Assembly (NCBI RefSeq): GCF_014400405.1
Contig: NZ_CP060496.1
Coordinates: 3,348,001 to 3,412,000, forward strand
Source of the DNA: Brachybacterium sp. Z12
GTDB lineage: Bacteria; Actinomycetota; Actinomycetes; Actinomycetales; Dermabacteraceae
Reading direction: 5' to 3'
Length of the DNA: 64,000 nt
Shown here piece by piece: positions 18,536 through 26,222 of the stretch. A program made the position numbers and the translations under genes. How positions within the stretch are numbered: the first letter of the stretch is position 1; each line of letters begins with the position of its first letter. Below the pieces are notes generated by a model. The model saw nothing but the letters and a program-made list of their open reading frames with translations. It was not told where the DNA came from and did no database searches.

Positions 18536-19726
18536 ATGTTCACCCCGTCCACCGCTCACGAGATCCTGCGCCGGATGCTGGACGCCCTCGAGGCCGATAC
18601 GACCCTGGTCCCCGAGACCTCGCAGGCGATCCGTGAGGCGCTGCCCGGCTACGGGGAGGTGCTCGGGGACTCGCTCGAGGCGTCGATCCGCCGCAATCTC
18701 GCCCTGAGCATCCGCACGATCCGGGAGGGTCGGGCGCCCGAGGCCGAGCACATCGGGGAGGCGGAGGAGCTCGCACTCGAGCGGATGGAGCAGGGGTGCC
18801 GCTGGGCAGCGTCCTGGCCGGCTTCCGCCTGTGCATGACGGTGATCCTCAGGAAGCTGCAGCGGCGCGCAGCCGTGCACGGGCTGCGCGCCGAGGAGGTG
18901 CTCGGCGTCGCCACCCTGCTGTGGGCCCTCGGGGACGCCTTCTCCACCCGTGCGGTCGTGGCCCATCAGGAGGGCAGCATCGCCCAGGCCGTCGCCGATG
19001 CGGACCGCCGGCTCCCGCTGGATCGTCGACGCCGTGATGACGGGCCTGCCGCGCACCGAGCTGCTCGGCGGGGCGGCGGCCTATGGCGTCGGCGACGACC
19101 GGCCGGTGCGGGCGCTCACCGTCAGCCGACATGATCAGCGCGTCGACATCGGCCGCCGGATCCAGGACTGGGCGGCGCGCGCCGGGGTGACGGCACTGAC
19201 CACGCCCCATAAGACCGCCGTCGTCGGCCTCGTGATCGGCGACCCGGATCCCGGCGCGCGGCCCGAGGGGCTGACCATCGCGCTCGGCCCGGCGGGCACG
19301 CTCGAGCACCTGCCGGAGCCCTTCGCGGGGGCGAGCCGGGTGCGGGCGACCGCAGTCCAGGTGGGCCATCGGGGAGTCGCCGATCTCGAGACCCTCTCCT
19401 GGCGGATGGGGATCACCGCGAGCCCCGAGACGACGGAGCTGCTGCGGCGCCGGCACCTCACACCCCTGCGGGGCGAGGGCGAGTTCGGGCAGTTCCTGCT
19501 CGAGACGGTGCGCGCCTACCTCGATCACGGGATGAGCATCCCCCGCGCGGCGGCGTCGATCCCGGTGCACGTGAACACGCTGCGCTACCGGCTCAAGCGG
19601 TTCCAGGAGCTGACCGGCGCGGATCTGCATGAGCCGCAGGACCTCATCGAAGTGAGCTGGGCTCTCGCCACGGAGCACCGCTCCGCCGCGCAGGATCCTG
19701 ACCCGCTCGGCGACGAATCTACGTAG
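18536..19726 (+). CDS. PucR-family transcriptional regulator (two frameshifts)
   Basis: A DNA-binding regulator of about 397 residues after repair. The C terminus has the PucR-type helix-turn-helix: VRAYLDHGMSIPRAAASIPVHVNTLRYRLKRFQ with the diagnostic HVNTLRYRL. An RsbRD-like helical N-terminal domain precedes a GGDEF-like middle region. The frame breaks at a G4 run at 18793-18796 and near 19015. ATG 18536 follows GAGGCGAGGAG. It is divergent from the DUF4242-flavoprotein-ABC operon with about 260 bp between, so it is the obvious candidate to control it, perhaps in response to the imported compound. Confidence 0.8.
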
Positions 19727-19886
19727 CTCGCCGCCGGCACCAGCGAGGATGTCGGGCCGCGAAGAGCGGTTCAGCCACTGCGACCGCGGTCCCCACACGC
19801 GCCGGCAGAAGATCCTTCTGCGGGATGACGTCTCCGCGCTCCCCGTCGGACGCGCAGAGGCCAGCTCCCGGGCGACCGTAGGAGGC

Positions 19887-20192
19887 ATGAGAAACGCGAC
19901 CATCTCCACCAGCCGCACGCGAGCCACCACCGACCACCTCATCGATTACCGCCCGCTCCCGGAATCCTTCGGCGACCGCGAGTCCCTGCAGGCGTTACGC
20001 GCCGCGAAGGCCCGCGCCGCCGACCGCGGCCTGGACCCCAGCACGCTCGAGCTGCGGACGGTGCCGGCCCGACCCAGTCATCGGGCCCCGGCACGGCGCG
20101 CCGGAGGTCGGGGTCTGCTCTCGTCGCTGCTGCGGGAGCCGGGCGTGCCTCGCCGCCGGCGTGACGGCCGCGAGAGCCTCGCAACCGCCTGA
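19887..20192 (+). CDS. Hypothetical protein, 101 aa
   Basis: Not recognised. A polar Arg-rich protein without membrane segments (LIDYRPLPESFGDRESLQAL, then an Arg/Pro-rich tail ending ESLATA). The start is set by an excellent TAGGAGG ribosome site directly before ATG 19887. The long Arg-rich C terminus may mean a disordered nucleic-acid-binding tail or a late frameshift. No partner is evident: the next gene has its own promoter 65 bp downstream. Confidence 0.5.
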   Translation: MRNATISTSRTRATTDHLIDYRPLPESFGDRESLQALRAAKARAADRGLDPSTLELRTVPARPSHRAPARRAGGRGLLSSLLREPGVPRRRRDGRESLATA

Positions 20193-20220
20193 TCCCGGAA
20201 TCACCGAATTACCGAATCAC

Positions 20221-20249
20221 TTGACGAAGAGTGAAGTCATTCATAGACT
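20221..20249 (+). promoter_or_regulatory. Consensus sigma-A promoter of a leaderless operon
   Basis: TTGACG at 20221-20226 and TAGACT at 20244-20249 with the ideal 17-bp spacer; ATG 20257 begins 7 bases after the -10 box, so the mRNA should be leaderless. The spacer ends in the dyad TGAAGTCATTCA (20232-20243), a possible operator for the regulator encoded in the same operon. Confidence 0.7.
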
Positions 20250-20256
20250 TTCCTGC

Positions 20257-20763
20257 ATGGAAAACGATCCGTCCGGTCCGTCCGGTGAGTGCAGCACCCC
20301 GCCCGGCCGCCCCACGGCCCTCGAGGCCCGCGCGGCCCTCGACGCGATGGACGTCGATGCCTCGCAGCTCGCCGAACGCCTCGTGACCCCGTGGTGGTAT
20401 CACCTCACGCTCGGAGCGATGGTGGCGGCGGCCATCGGGGCCCAGGCCCTGCCGGGGGCCTCTTCCACGGTGGCGATCGTCCTGATCATCATCTGGATCC
20501 CCTTCCTGATGAAGGCGTACACCAGCCGCTACCGGATCTCCATGACCCAGCCCGCCGGTCCCCGCAGTCGGCGCATGCTGCTGCTGATCCTCGCGGTGCT
20601 GGCGGCGCTGATGGGCTCCGTGGTGCTGCTGAAGCTCAACTCGCTCGTGTCGTGGTGGGTGCTGGTGCCCGCCGCGCTGGGCTTCCTCGCGACCGTGGGA
20701 CTGGGGCGCCGGTATGACGCCGTGCTGCGCGCCGAGATCTCCGACCCGGCGGGACGCCGATGA
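20257..20763 (+). CDS. Membrane protein, 168 aa, paired with a winged-helix regulator
   Basis: Function unknown. A polar N-terminal region of about 45 residues is followed by four hydrophobic segments (YHLTLGAMVAAAIGAQAL, SSTVAIVLIIIWIPFLM, RRMLLLILAVLAALMGSVVL, WWVLVPAALGFLATVGL). Membrane proteins of this kind often sit next to PF13601-type winged-helix regulators in actinobacteria. It has no ribosome site because the transcript probably begins at its ATG. Its stop overlaps the regulator's start (ATGA at 20760). Confidence 0.7.
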   Translation: MENDPSGPSGECSTPPGRPTALEARAALDAMDVDASQLAERLVTPWWYHLTLGAMVAAAIGAQALPGASSTVAIVLIIIWIPFLMKAYTSRYRISMTQPAGPRSRRMLLLILAVLAALMGSVVLLKLNSLVSWWVLVPAALGFLATVGLGRRYDAVLRAEISDPAGRR

Positions 20764-21119
20764 GCAGATCCTCTGCCCCGCGCGCCGGCCACGAACCGGC
20801 CCCGGCCTTCCATGACCTCATCCACGCCCCGGTCCGCCTGCGGATCTGCGGGATGCTCCGCCCGATGGACGAGATGGAGTTCGCGGTGCTGCGCGACACC
20901 CTGCAGCTGAAGGACGCGAACCTCTCGAAGAACCTCAAGCAGCTCGCCGATGCCGGACTGGTGCGACTGCGCAAGGAGTTCTCCCCGGTGCGCGACGACG
21001 CGCGCCGGCTGACCTGGGTCTCGCTCACCGTGGAGGGGCACGCCGCCCTCGACTCCCATCTGGCCGCGCTGCGGGCGATCGCCGAGGGCGACCCGGTGCT
21101 CCCGGGCTTCCCGGGCTGA
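20760..21119 (+). CDS. Winged-helix transcriptional regulator (MarR/ArsR-like, PF13601 type)
   Basis: A small DNA-binding protein of 119 residues. LIHAPVRLRICGMLRPMDEMEF, LRDTLQLKDANLSKNLKQL (recognition helix) and LVRLRKEFSPVRDDARRLTW (wing) follow the winged-helix DNA-binding domain family. No metal-binding cysteines or ligand domain are visible. It is translationally coupled to the preceding membrane protein and probably autoregulates the operon through the dyad in the upstream promoter (inference). Confidence 0.78.
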   Translation: MSRSSAPRAGHEPAPAFHDLIHAPVRLRICGMLRPMDEMEFAVLRDTLQLKDANLSKNLKQLADAGLVRLRKEFSPVRDDARRLTWVSLTVEGHAALDSHLAALRAIAEGDPVLPGFPG

Positions 21120-21145
21120 GCCGCGCGCCGACCAGTGATGAGGCC

Positions 21146-21151
21146 TAGGAT
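21146..21151 (+). promoter_or_regulatory. -10 box TAGGAT, leaderless promoter of pdxH
   Basis: TAGGAT ends 7 bases before ATG 21159 and no ribosome site is present, the pattern of leaderless actinobacterial genes. Confidence 0.5.
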
Positions 21152-21158
21152 CGCGACC

Positions 21159-21842
21159 ATGACCGACGCGCCCATCTCCCGCCGTCTCGCCGGCGAGCGC
21201 ACCGACTACCTCGCCGGCTCGCTGCCCGATGACGCCCCCGCAGATCCGCTCGCCCTGTTCGAGGTGTGGCTGAGCGAGGCCTTCGCCCGTCGTGAGGAGC
21301 ACGGCGACCTGCCGGAGCCGTCGGCGGTGGTGCTCTCGACCGTGTCGCTCGACGCCGCGGGCACGCCCTGGCCGCGCTCACGCACCGTGCTGCTGAAGGG
21401 GCATGACCGCGAGGGGTTCGTTGTCTACACGAACCTGGGCTCGGCCAAGGGCCAGGAGGTGGAGTCAGCTCCCCGTGCGGCGCTGCTGCTGCCCTGGTAC
21501 CCGCTGCAGCGGCAGGTGCGGATCGAGGGCACGGTGGAGCAGGTCCCGGCCACGGAGGCCGACGCCTACTGGGCCCAGCGACCGCGCGGCTCCCAGCTGG
21601 GGGCCTGGGCCTCGCACCAGTCCCGCGAGATCACCTCCCGGGAGGCGCTCGAGGCGCAGTACGCCGAGGTCGAGGAGCGTTTCGACGGCGCGCCGGTGCC
21701 GCGCCCGGAGTTCTGGGGCGGACTGCGGGTGCGCCCGGAGCGGATCGAATTCTGGCAGGGCCGTGCGCACCGCTACCACGATCGGATCCTCTACACCCCG
21801 GCGGCCGACGGCACCTGGAAGCGGCACCGGCTCCAACCCTGA
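21159..21842 (+). CDS. pdxH: Pyridoxamine 5'-phosphate oxidase
   Basis: An FMN enzyme that oxidises pyridoxamine or pyridoxine 5'-phosphate to pyridoxal 5'-phosphate, the cofactor of several enzymes in this window. At 227 residues it matches the family. Motifs: DPLALFEVWLSEA, RTVLLKGHDREGFVVYTN (FMN binding), LLLPWYPLQRQVRIEGTVE, SQLGAWASHQS, and the C-terminal signature around RPERIEFWQGRAHRYHDR. The gene appears monocistronic, with its end facing the leftward ATPase gene. Confidence 0.92.
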   Translation: MTDAPISRRLAGERTDYLAGSLPDDAPADPLALFEVWLSEAFARREEHGDLPEPSAVVLSTVSLDAAGTPWPRSRTVLLKGHDREGFVVYTNLGSAKGQEVESAPRAALLLPWYPLQRQVRIEGTVEQVPATEADAYWAQRPRGSQLGAWASHQSREITSREALEAQYAEVEERFDGAPVPRPEFWGGLRVRPERIEFWQGRAHRYHDRILYTPAADGTWKRHRLQP

Positions 21843-21861
21843 GCTCTGCTGGCCGGTGCGC

Positions 21862-22587
21862 TCAGTCCAGGTGCCGGAGGAAGCGCTGCGGAGCGTCGAG
21901 GAAGCTGCGCCAGGTGCGCACCAGCGTGAGGTCGTCGTAGTCGGTGCGCCGCAGGCCCCACTCCCCCACCTCGTACAGATCCGCGCCCGGCAGCGCGGCG
22001 AGCACCGGGGAGTGGGTGGACAGGATGATCTGGGATCCGTTCTCCACCAGCTCCCCCAGCAGGCCCAGCAGCGCCAGGCAGCCGGACAGCGAGAGCGCTG
22101 ACTCGGGCTCATCCAGCACCCACAGGCCACGGATGCGGGAGCGTTCGGCGACGAGCTCGAGGAAGGACTCCCCGTGGCTGCGCTCGTGCATCATCCCGCC
22201 CACCCCGATCTGTTCGTAGTAGGTGAACAGCGAGTGCATGGTCTCAGCGCGCAGGAAGAAGCCGGACTTCGGGGCCCCCGCGCCGCGCACCAGCTGCAGG
22301 TGCTCGCCGAGCGGTGACTCGGTGGAGCGGGTGGAGTGCATCGCCCCGGTCCCGCCGCCCTCGGGGTTCAGGCCGAAGGCACCGGCGATCGCCTCCACCA
22401 GGGTCGACTTCCCGGCGCCGTTGTCCCCGGTCAGCACGGTGACCTGGCCGAGCTCAAGCCCGTCATCCAGGAGCTCGCGCACCGGCGGGAGGGCAGCGGG
22501 CCAGGCTGTCCTGTCCGCCGGGGCGAGCGGGTGCTCGCGCACGGAACGCAGCGGCAGCAGCGGTCCGTTGAAGACGTCGCGACTCAT
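21862..22587 (-). CDS. AAA-type ATPase of the SMC/ABC-like predicted ATPase family
   Basis: A cytosolic ATPase of 241 residues with no transporter partner. Motifs: Walker A LTGDNGAGKSTLVEAI, ABC-signature-like region around HERSHGESFLELV, Walker B LWVLDEPESALS, and IILSTHSPVLAAL. It resembles COG3910-type stand-alone ATPases, whose role is unknown; some act in nucleic acid metabolism or defence. ATG 22587 is used; upstream lies the remnant of an acetyltransferase gene. Confidence 0.75.
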   Translation of the reverse strand: MSRDVFNGPLLPLRSVREHPLAPADRTAWPAALPPVRELLDDGLELGQVTVLTGDNGAGKSTLVEAIAGAFGLNPEGGGTGAMHSTRSTESPLGEHLQLVRGAGAPKSGFFLRAETMHSLFTYYEQIGVGGMMHERSHGESFLELVAERSRIRGLWVLDEPESALSLSGCLALLGLLGELVENGSQIILSTHSPVLAALPGADLYEVGEWGLRRTDYDDLTLVRTWRSFLDAPQRFLRHLD

Positions 22588-22594
22588 CGGGGGC

Positions 22595-22739
22595 TCACAC
22601 CCCGAAGGCAGGCGGGCAGACGATCTCGCCGCGCGGTGGGGAAGGCGGCCAGGAGCACCTCCCCGATCGGAGCCGCGTCACCCGGCTGTTCTGCGCGGGT
22701 GCTCCAGGGGCCTCGCGGCGTGCTGCCATTCTCTGCCAT
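22595..22739 (-). pseudogene. N-terminal fragment of a GNAT acetyltransferase
   Basis: A 47-codon frame from ATG 22739. The stretch TRAEQPGDAAPIGEVLLAAF has the look of the first strand and helix of a GNAT acetyltransferase (xxPxDAxAIxEVxLAAF), but the frame stops before the acetyl-CoA-binding core, which I do not find downstream. It is probably a decaying gene end next to the ATPase gene. The short length limits certainty. Confidence 0.35.
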
Positions 22740-22837
22740 GGCCCCAGCATGCCCTGCGGGAGCACGTCGGTATGCTCAGATCTCCCGGGGCCGAGGCGTG
22801 GTCGCGGATCCGTCGCTGCTCCTGCCCCGAGGTGGCC

Positions 22838-23644
22838 ATGAACGCACGCAGCTCCCGTACCCCGTTGATGCTGGTCATCGGTGGCGCTGTGGCCTGTCTG
22901 GCGCTGGTGGTCCTGCTGGTGATCTCCGTGACCGTCGGCGTCCTGGTGTACCGCGACGGCGGATCGGGCCCGACCCGGACCGCCGGCCCCGTCGAGGCAG
23001 ATCCAGTCGAGACTGATCCTGTCGAGACGGATCCCATCGAGACCGATCCCGCCACCGCCACCCCGACCGAGGACGATCCGCCCTCCGGGGAGCTGGTCCT
23101 GCCTCCCGGCGTCGCCGAGGGCCAGCCCTACCTCGAGCTGAGCTCGAGCGAGGACGGCCCGGTGGTGGACGTGTACCGCGACTTCCTCTGCCCGCCCTGC
23201 AAGGACTTCCAGCGCGTCCACGGCGATGACCTCGTCGGGCTGGCGCTCCAGAACAAGATCACCTTTGGGGTGCATCCGCGGCCCATGCTGGACGACACCT
23301 CCACCCCGCCCGGGTACTCGAGCCGGGCGGCGAACGCCGCGGTCTGCGCCTACGCCGAGAACCCGGAGAAGTGGTTCCCAGCGGAGATCGCGCTGTTCGA
23401 GAAGCAGCCCGGGGACGAGGGGCTGCCCGATCACGAGATCATCTACATCGTCAGCGAGGCGACGGGGCTCGATATCGGCGACTGCTTCACCGACGGCGAG
23501 TACCACGCCTGGCTCCAGGAGGTCGTCGAGCCGGAGGCGCGGGAGGCCGTCTCGGGCACCCCGGCGGTGCTGATCGACGGTCAGCCGTTCACCGGGGACA
23601 TGGGCAGGTCCGGCACCTTGAAGCAGGCGATCGAGGAGGCCTGA
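22838..23644 (+). CDS. Membrane-anchored DsbA-like thioredoxin-fold protein
   Basis: A thiol-disulfide oxidoreductase facing outside the cell, 268 residues. One N-terminal membrane anchor (LMLVIGGAVACLALVVLLVI), an acidic linker of PVETD repeats, and a DsbA-like (Thioredoxin_4) domain with active site CPPC at residues 118-121 (DVYRDFLCPPCKDF) and the cis-Pro loop GTPAVLIDGQPF. Such proteins help form or isomerise disulfides in secreted proteins. A GAGGTG ribosome site precedes ATG 22838, and a TATGCT -10 candidate lies about 65 bp upstream. Confidence 0.83.
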   Translation: MNARSSRTPLMLVIGGAVACLALVVLLVISVTVGVLVYRDGGSGPTRTAGPVEADPVETDPVETDPIETDPATATPTEDDPPSGELVLPPGVAEGQPYLELSSSEDGPVVDVYRDFLCPPCKDFQRVHGDDLVGLALQNKITFGVHPRPMLDDTSTPPGYSSRAANAAVCAYAENPEKWFPAEIALFEKQPGDEGLPDHEIIYIVSEATGLDIGDCFTDGEYHAWLQEVVEPEAREAVSGTPAVLIDGQPFTGDMGRSGTLKQAIEEA

Positions 23645-23730
23645 GCGTGCCTGGGTGGCCAGTCGGCGACGCCGCGGAGAACACCTGAGGACAGCTCGGG
23701 GATCCCCTCGGCACGCCCCGGATCCGAGCC

Positions 23731-23736
23731 TACGGT
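23731..23736 (+). promoter_or_regulatory. -10 box TACGGT, leaderless promoter
   Basis: TACGGT stands 6 bases before ATG 23743 and no ribosome site is visible. Confidence 0.5.
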
Positions 23737-23742
23737 GGCCCT

Positions 23743-24204
23743 ATGCGCACCGAGACCTGGCAGTCCCCCGTCGGCCTCACCCACGATGCCGGGTGGGAGC
23801 TCGCGCTCCACCGCACCCTGCCCGCCTCCACCGAGGACGTCTGGCGCCGCCTGCTCGCCGAATGGCTCCCCCAGTGGCTCGGGGTGGAGTCAGTGCCGCA
23901 GATGGTCGGGGCGCCGCTGCGCGGCCAGGACCGGGTGCGTGGGCGGGTGATCGGCTGTCACGTGGGCCGACGGGTTCGGGTGCGTTGGACTCCGCTGGCC
24001 CTCGACCACGAGACCGTCTTCCAGGTGACGCTGCAGGATCCGCCCGATGCCGCGCCGGGATGCACCCTGATCGAGCTCCATCAGGAACGGCTGCTGGGCG
24101 CCGCCGAGCGGCAGGCGCTGATCGAGCACTGGGACGCGGTGCTGGACGCTCTGGTCCAGGCCTACGCGAGGGAGGGCGACAGGCCGCAGGACATCCCCGG
24201 CTGA
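23743..24204 (+). CDS. SRPBCC / AHSA1-like domain protein
   Basis: A 153-residue START/Bet v1-like fold protein. The pattern WELALHRTLPASTEDVWRRL ... EWLPQWLG ... VRVRWTPLALDHETVFQVTL ... CTLIELHQERLLGAAERQAL ... HWDAVLDALVQAY follows the AHSA1 (activator of Hsp90 ATPase homologue) layout used for polyketide-like ligands and as a partner of ArsR regulators. Its ligand is unknown. It converges on the GH25 gene with a short shared hairpin. Confidence 0.72.
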   Translation: MRTETWQSPVGLTHDAGWELALHRTLPASTEDVWRRLLAEWLPQWLGVESVPQMVGAPLRGQDRVRGRVIGCHVGRRVRVRWTPLALDHETVFQVTLQDPPDAAPGCTLIELHQERLLGAAERQALIEHWDAVLDALVQAYAREGDRPQDIPG

Positions 24205-24217
24205 GCCCTGCTCAGCC
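24199..24217. terminator. Short hairpin shared by convergent genes
   Basis: GGCTGAG and CTCAGCC form a perfect 7-bp stem with a 5-base loop that overlaps the stop codons of both convergent genes. It is a modest bidirectional terminator candidate. Confidence 0.4.
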
Positions 24218-25096
24218 CTCGGCGGCGGCGTGCGTGATCGCGCCCTCGCCCTCCGCGATCTCGGCATGCTCGCGCAGCACCTCGATCCGGGCGACGTCGA
24301 TGTCGACCCCGCCGGAGATGCCCGAGACGGTGCCGTCGAAACGCAGCTGCCACACCGCCCAGTCCTCCTGCACCGGCCGCTTCCCCTGGGAGAACAGCCA
24401 GTCCGGGCGACCGTCCGAGACCGGCAGCCCGTAGTGCTCGCGCCATTCGGAGGACGAGTAGACGGCCACCCGACGGCCCCATGCCTCCTCCACCGCAGCG
24501 GTGAAGGCGTCGATCTCGGCCTGCGCGTGGTCGGCCTCGGGTCGGTCCTCGCAGGCGCCGTCGAACTCGAGGTCGAGCGCCGGAGGCAGTGCGGAGTCCT
24601 CCGGCGGGGCGGCTGCGAGGAAATCCGCGGCCTGATCCTCACCGGGTGAGCACAGGGTGAAGTAGTGGTAGGCGCCCGGGGTCAGGCCCGCGGCCCGGGC
24701 CCCGTCCCAGTTCTGCCGGAAGTGGGTGTCGGCGAACCCGGAGCCCTCGGTGGCTTTGATGTAGGCGAAGCCGTAGCCGTCGCCGGCGACCTGCTCCCAG
24801 TCGATGTCCTTCTGATAACTGGAGACATCGATGCCCATCACCTCATCCGGGGTGAGCTCGACCCCCTCGGGGAGGTTCGCCAGGGCTGCGGCGCCTTCCG
24901 GGGTGCTGCTCGCGCTCATCGCGGCGTCATCGGCCCGGAACGGGGCGGGATCGGTCAGGGACTGCTGGTCATCGCCTCCGCGCAGGGCCCCGATGAGCGA
25001 GGCGGTGCAACCTCCGATCACCAGGAGCAGGACGAGCGCGAGCGCGCCTGCGACGAGCTGACGGCGTCGGACCTGCTCAGGTGTGAATCGGGGCAC
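24212..25096 (-). CDS. GH25 lysozyme-like muramidase, membrane- or lipid-anchored
   Basis: A cell-wall hydrolase of the GH25 (Chalaropsis lysozyme) family cleaving MurNAc-GlcNAc bonds, 294 residues. It has an N-terminal hydrophobic anchor (LVAGALALVLLLVIGGC) with a lipobox-like IGGC at residue 30. Hallmarks of GH25: GIDVSSYQKDIDW with catalytic Asp90, FAYIKATEGSGFAD, AYHYF, PALDLEFD, and AVWQLRFDGTVSGISGGVDID. The GTG start at 25096 has a TACCGT box 7 bases upstream and no ribosome site, so the mRNA is probably leaderless. Confidence 0.85.
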   Translation of the reverse strand: MPRFTPEQVRRRQLVAGALALVLLLVIGGCTASLIGALRGGDDQQSLTDPAPFRADDAAMSASSTPEGAAALANLPEGVELTPDEVMGIDVSSYQKDIDWEQVAGDGYGFAYIKATEGSGFADTHFRQNWDGARAAGLTPGAYHYFTLCSPGEDQAADFLAAAPPEDSALPPALDLEFDGACEDRPEADHAQAEIDAFTAAVEEAWGRRVAVYSSSEWREHYGLPVSDGRPDWLFSQGKRPVQEDWAVWQLRFDGTVSGISGGVDIDVARIEVLREHAEIAEGEGAITHAAAEG

Positions 25097-25103
25097 GGTG
25101 CGG

Positions 25104-25109
25104 ACGGTA
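25104..25109 (-). promoter_or_regulatory. -10 box TACCGT, leaderless promoter of the GH25 gene
   Basis: Read leftward, TACCGT ends 7 bases before the GTG start at 25096. Confidence 0.5.
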
Positions 25110-25183
25110 CCGGAGGAGGCCCCTCAGAGGTGGGATGACGTGCCGTTCCGGGAGTGACGGGCCCAGATCGGGTGCTGCACGGC

Positions 25184-25921
25184 TCAGCGGGCGAACAGGG
25201 TGGCGAAGGCGCGCAGCAGCCGGGGCGGCTGATCGGCGACCTCGTGCTCCAGCGCGGCGAACACGTCCTCCATCTCGTCCGGGGAGAAGTAGCCGTGGTC
25301 GCGGTAGGCGCGGGCCCGCTCGATGATCGAGGGGACGTCCAGCTCGGGATGGAACTGGGTGGCGTACTGACGGGTGCCGACGCGGAACATCTGCACCGGC
25401 GAGCTCTTCCCGGAGGCGAGCACCGTCGCGTGCGAAGGCAGGGTGTTCACCGCTTCCTTGTGCCCGACCAGTCCGGTGAAGGTCTGCGGCAGCTGCGCCT
25501 CGCGGGTCAGCGGGTCCTGCTGCCCAGCCTCGGTGAGGGTGATCTCCACGGCGCCCAGCGGCTCCCCGTAGACCTTGTCGATCAGGGCGCCCTGATGGGT
25601 GCCGAGGGTGCCGATGCCGTAGCAGGCGCCGAGGAAGGGGATGTCGTGCTCGACCACCTGGTCGAGGACCCGGAAGATCTCCTTCTCGGCACGCACCTGC
25701 TCCGCGGACTTGTCCGGGACCGGATCGGAGACCGTGAAGGGGCTGCCGCACAGGATGATCCCGGAGATGTCCTCGGCCCGCAGGTCGGGGAAAGGGTCGC
25801 GATCCAGGCGCGCCCAGATCAGCTCGTCCTCAGCGAGTCCGGTGAAGTCGAGCACGGCGGCGCGCTCGGTGGCGGCGACGTCGTCCTCGGGGCGGGTGGC
25901 GATCTGCACGAACGGTTTCAC
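25184..25921 (-). CDS. Class I glutamine amidotransferase (GMP-synthase-like)
   Basis: A stand-alone class I glutaminase-domain protein of 245 residues. The nucleophile elbow FLGACYGIGTLG holds the catalytic Cys, YATQFHPELD holds the His and Glu, and ISGIILCGSPFTVSD is the oxyanion strand. No synthetase domain is attached and none is adjacent, so the acceptor is unknown; relatives act as gamma-glutamyl hydrolases or as amidotransferases for unknown partners. GTG 25921 was chosen because a TAGCAT box lies 7 bases upstream. Confidence 0.78.
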   Translation of the reverse strand: MKPFVQIATRPEDDVAATERAAVLDFTGLAEDELIWARLDRDPFPDLRAEDISGIILCGSPFTVSDPVPDKSAEQVRAEKEIFRVLDQVVEHDIPFLGACYGIGTLGTHQGALIDKVYGEPLGAVEITLTEAGQQDPLTREAQLPQTFTGLVGHKEAVNTLPSHATVLASGKSSPVQMFRVGTRQYATQFHPELDVPSIIERARAYRDHGYFSPDEMEDVFAALEHEVADQPPRLLRAFATLFAR

Positions 25922-25928
25922 GAGGGTG

Positions 25929-25934
25929 ATGCTA
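25929..25934 (-). promoter_or_regulatory. -10 box TAGCAT, leaderless promoter
   Basis: Read leftward, TAGCAT ends 7 bases before the GTG start at 25921 of the amidotransferase gene. Confidence 0.5.
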
Positions 25935-26060
25935 ACGGCCCTGCCCGAGCGTTCCTGCCCAGCTGTGGCCGGTGTGGGTGCGCCGACGTCGCTCCGCATG
26001 GCGAGGCCGGACCACAGCGGCCGCCCGTGCGTTCCCTCAATGCGCTGGCACAATGCCCCT

Positions 26061-26222
26061 GTGCAACTCATGCGGCAAGGGCGCGCTGCGCTGCGAGGAC
26101 CCGGCGGTGCTGCAGCGGCTGCGGATCCCGGCGCGCGCTCCGGCCCCGGTCCGCGCTCTGGCTCGCCCTCCGGCCAGCCGTCTGGTCCGCGCTCCGCCCC
26201 GCACTCGGAGGCGGTCTCATGA
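26061..26222 (+). CDS. Possible short leaderless ORF coupled to the phosphotransferase gene
   Basis: A 53-codon low-complexity frame (Ala, Gly, Pro, Ser rich) starts at GTG 26061, 6 bases after CACAAT, the same -10 hexamer as the glutathione peroxidase gene. Its stop overlaps the next gene's ATG (ATGA at 26219). It may be a leader peptide that delivers ribosomes to the kinase gene. No conserved domain is seen and composition alone could explain it. Confidence 0.3.
   Translation: MQLMRQGRAALRGPGGAAAAADPGARSGPGPRSGSPSGQPSGPRSAPHSEAVS

Noticed and set aside
26053-26130. A small zinc-ribbon protein starting MPLCNSCGKGALRC
   Set aside because: The two Cys pairs look suggestive, but the frame quickly becomes Arg/Pro-rich, has no ribosome site, and the overlapping GTG frame better fits the -10 box and ATGA coupling.
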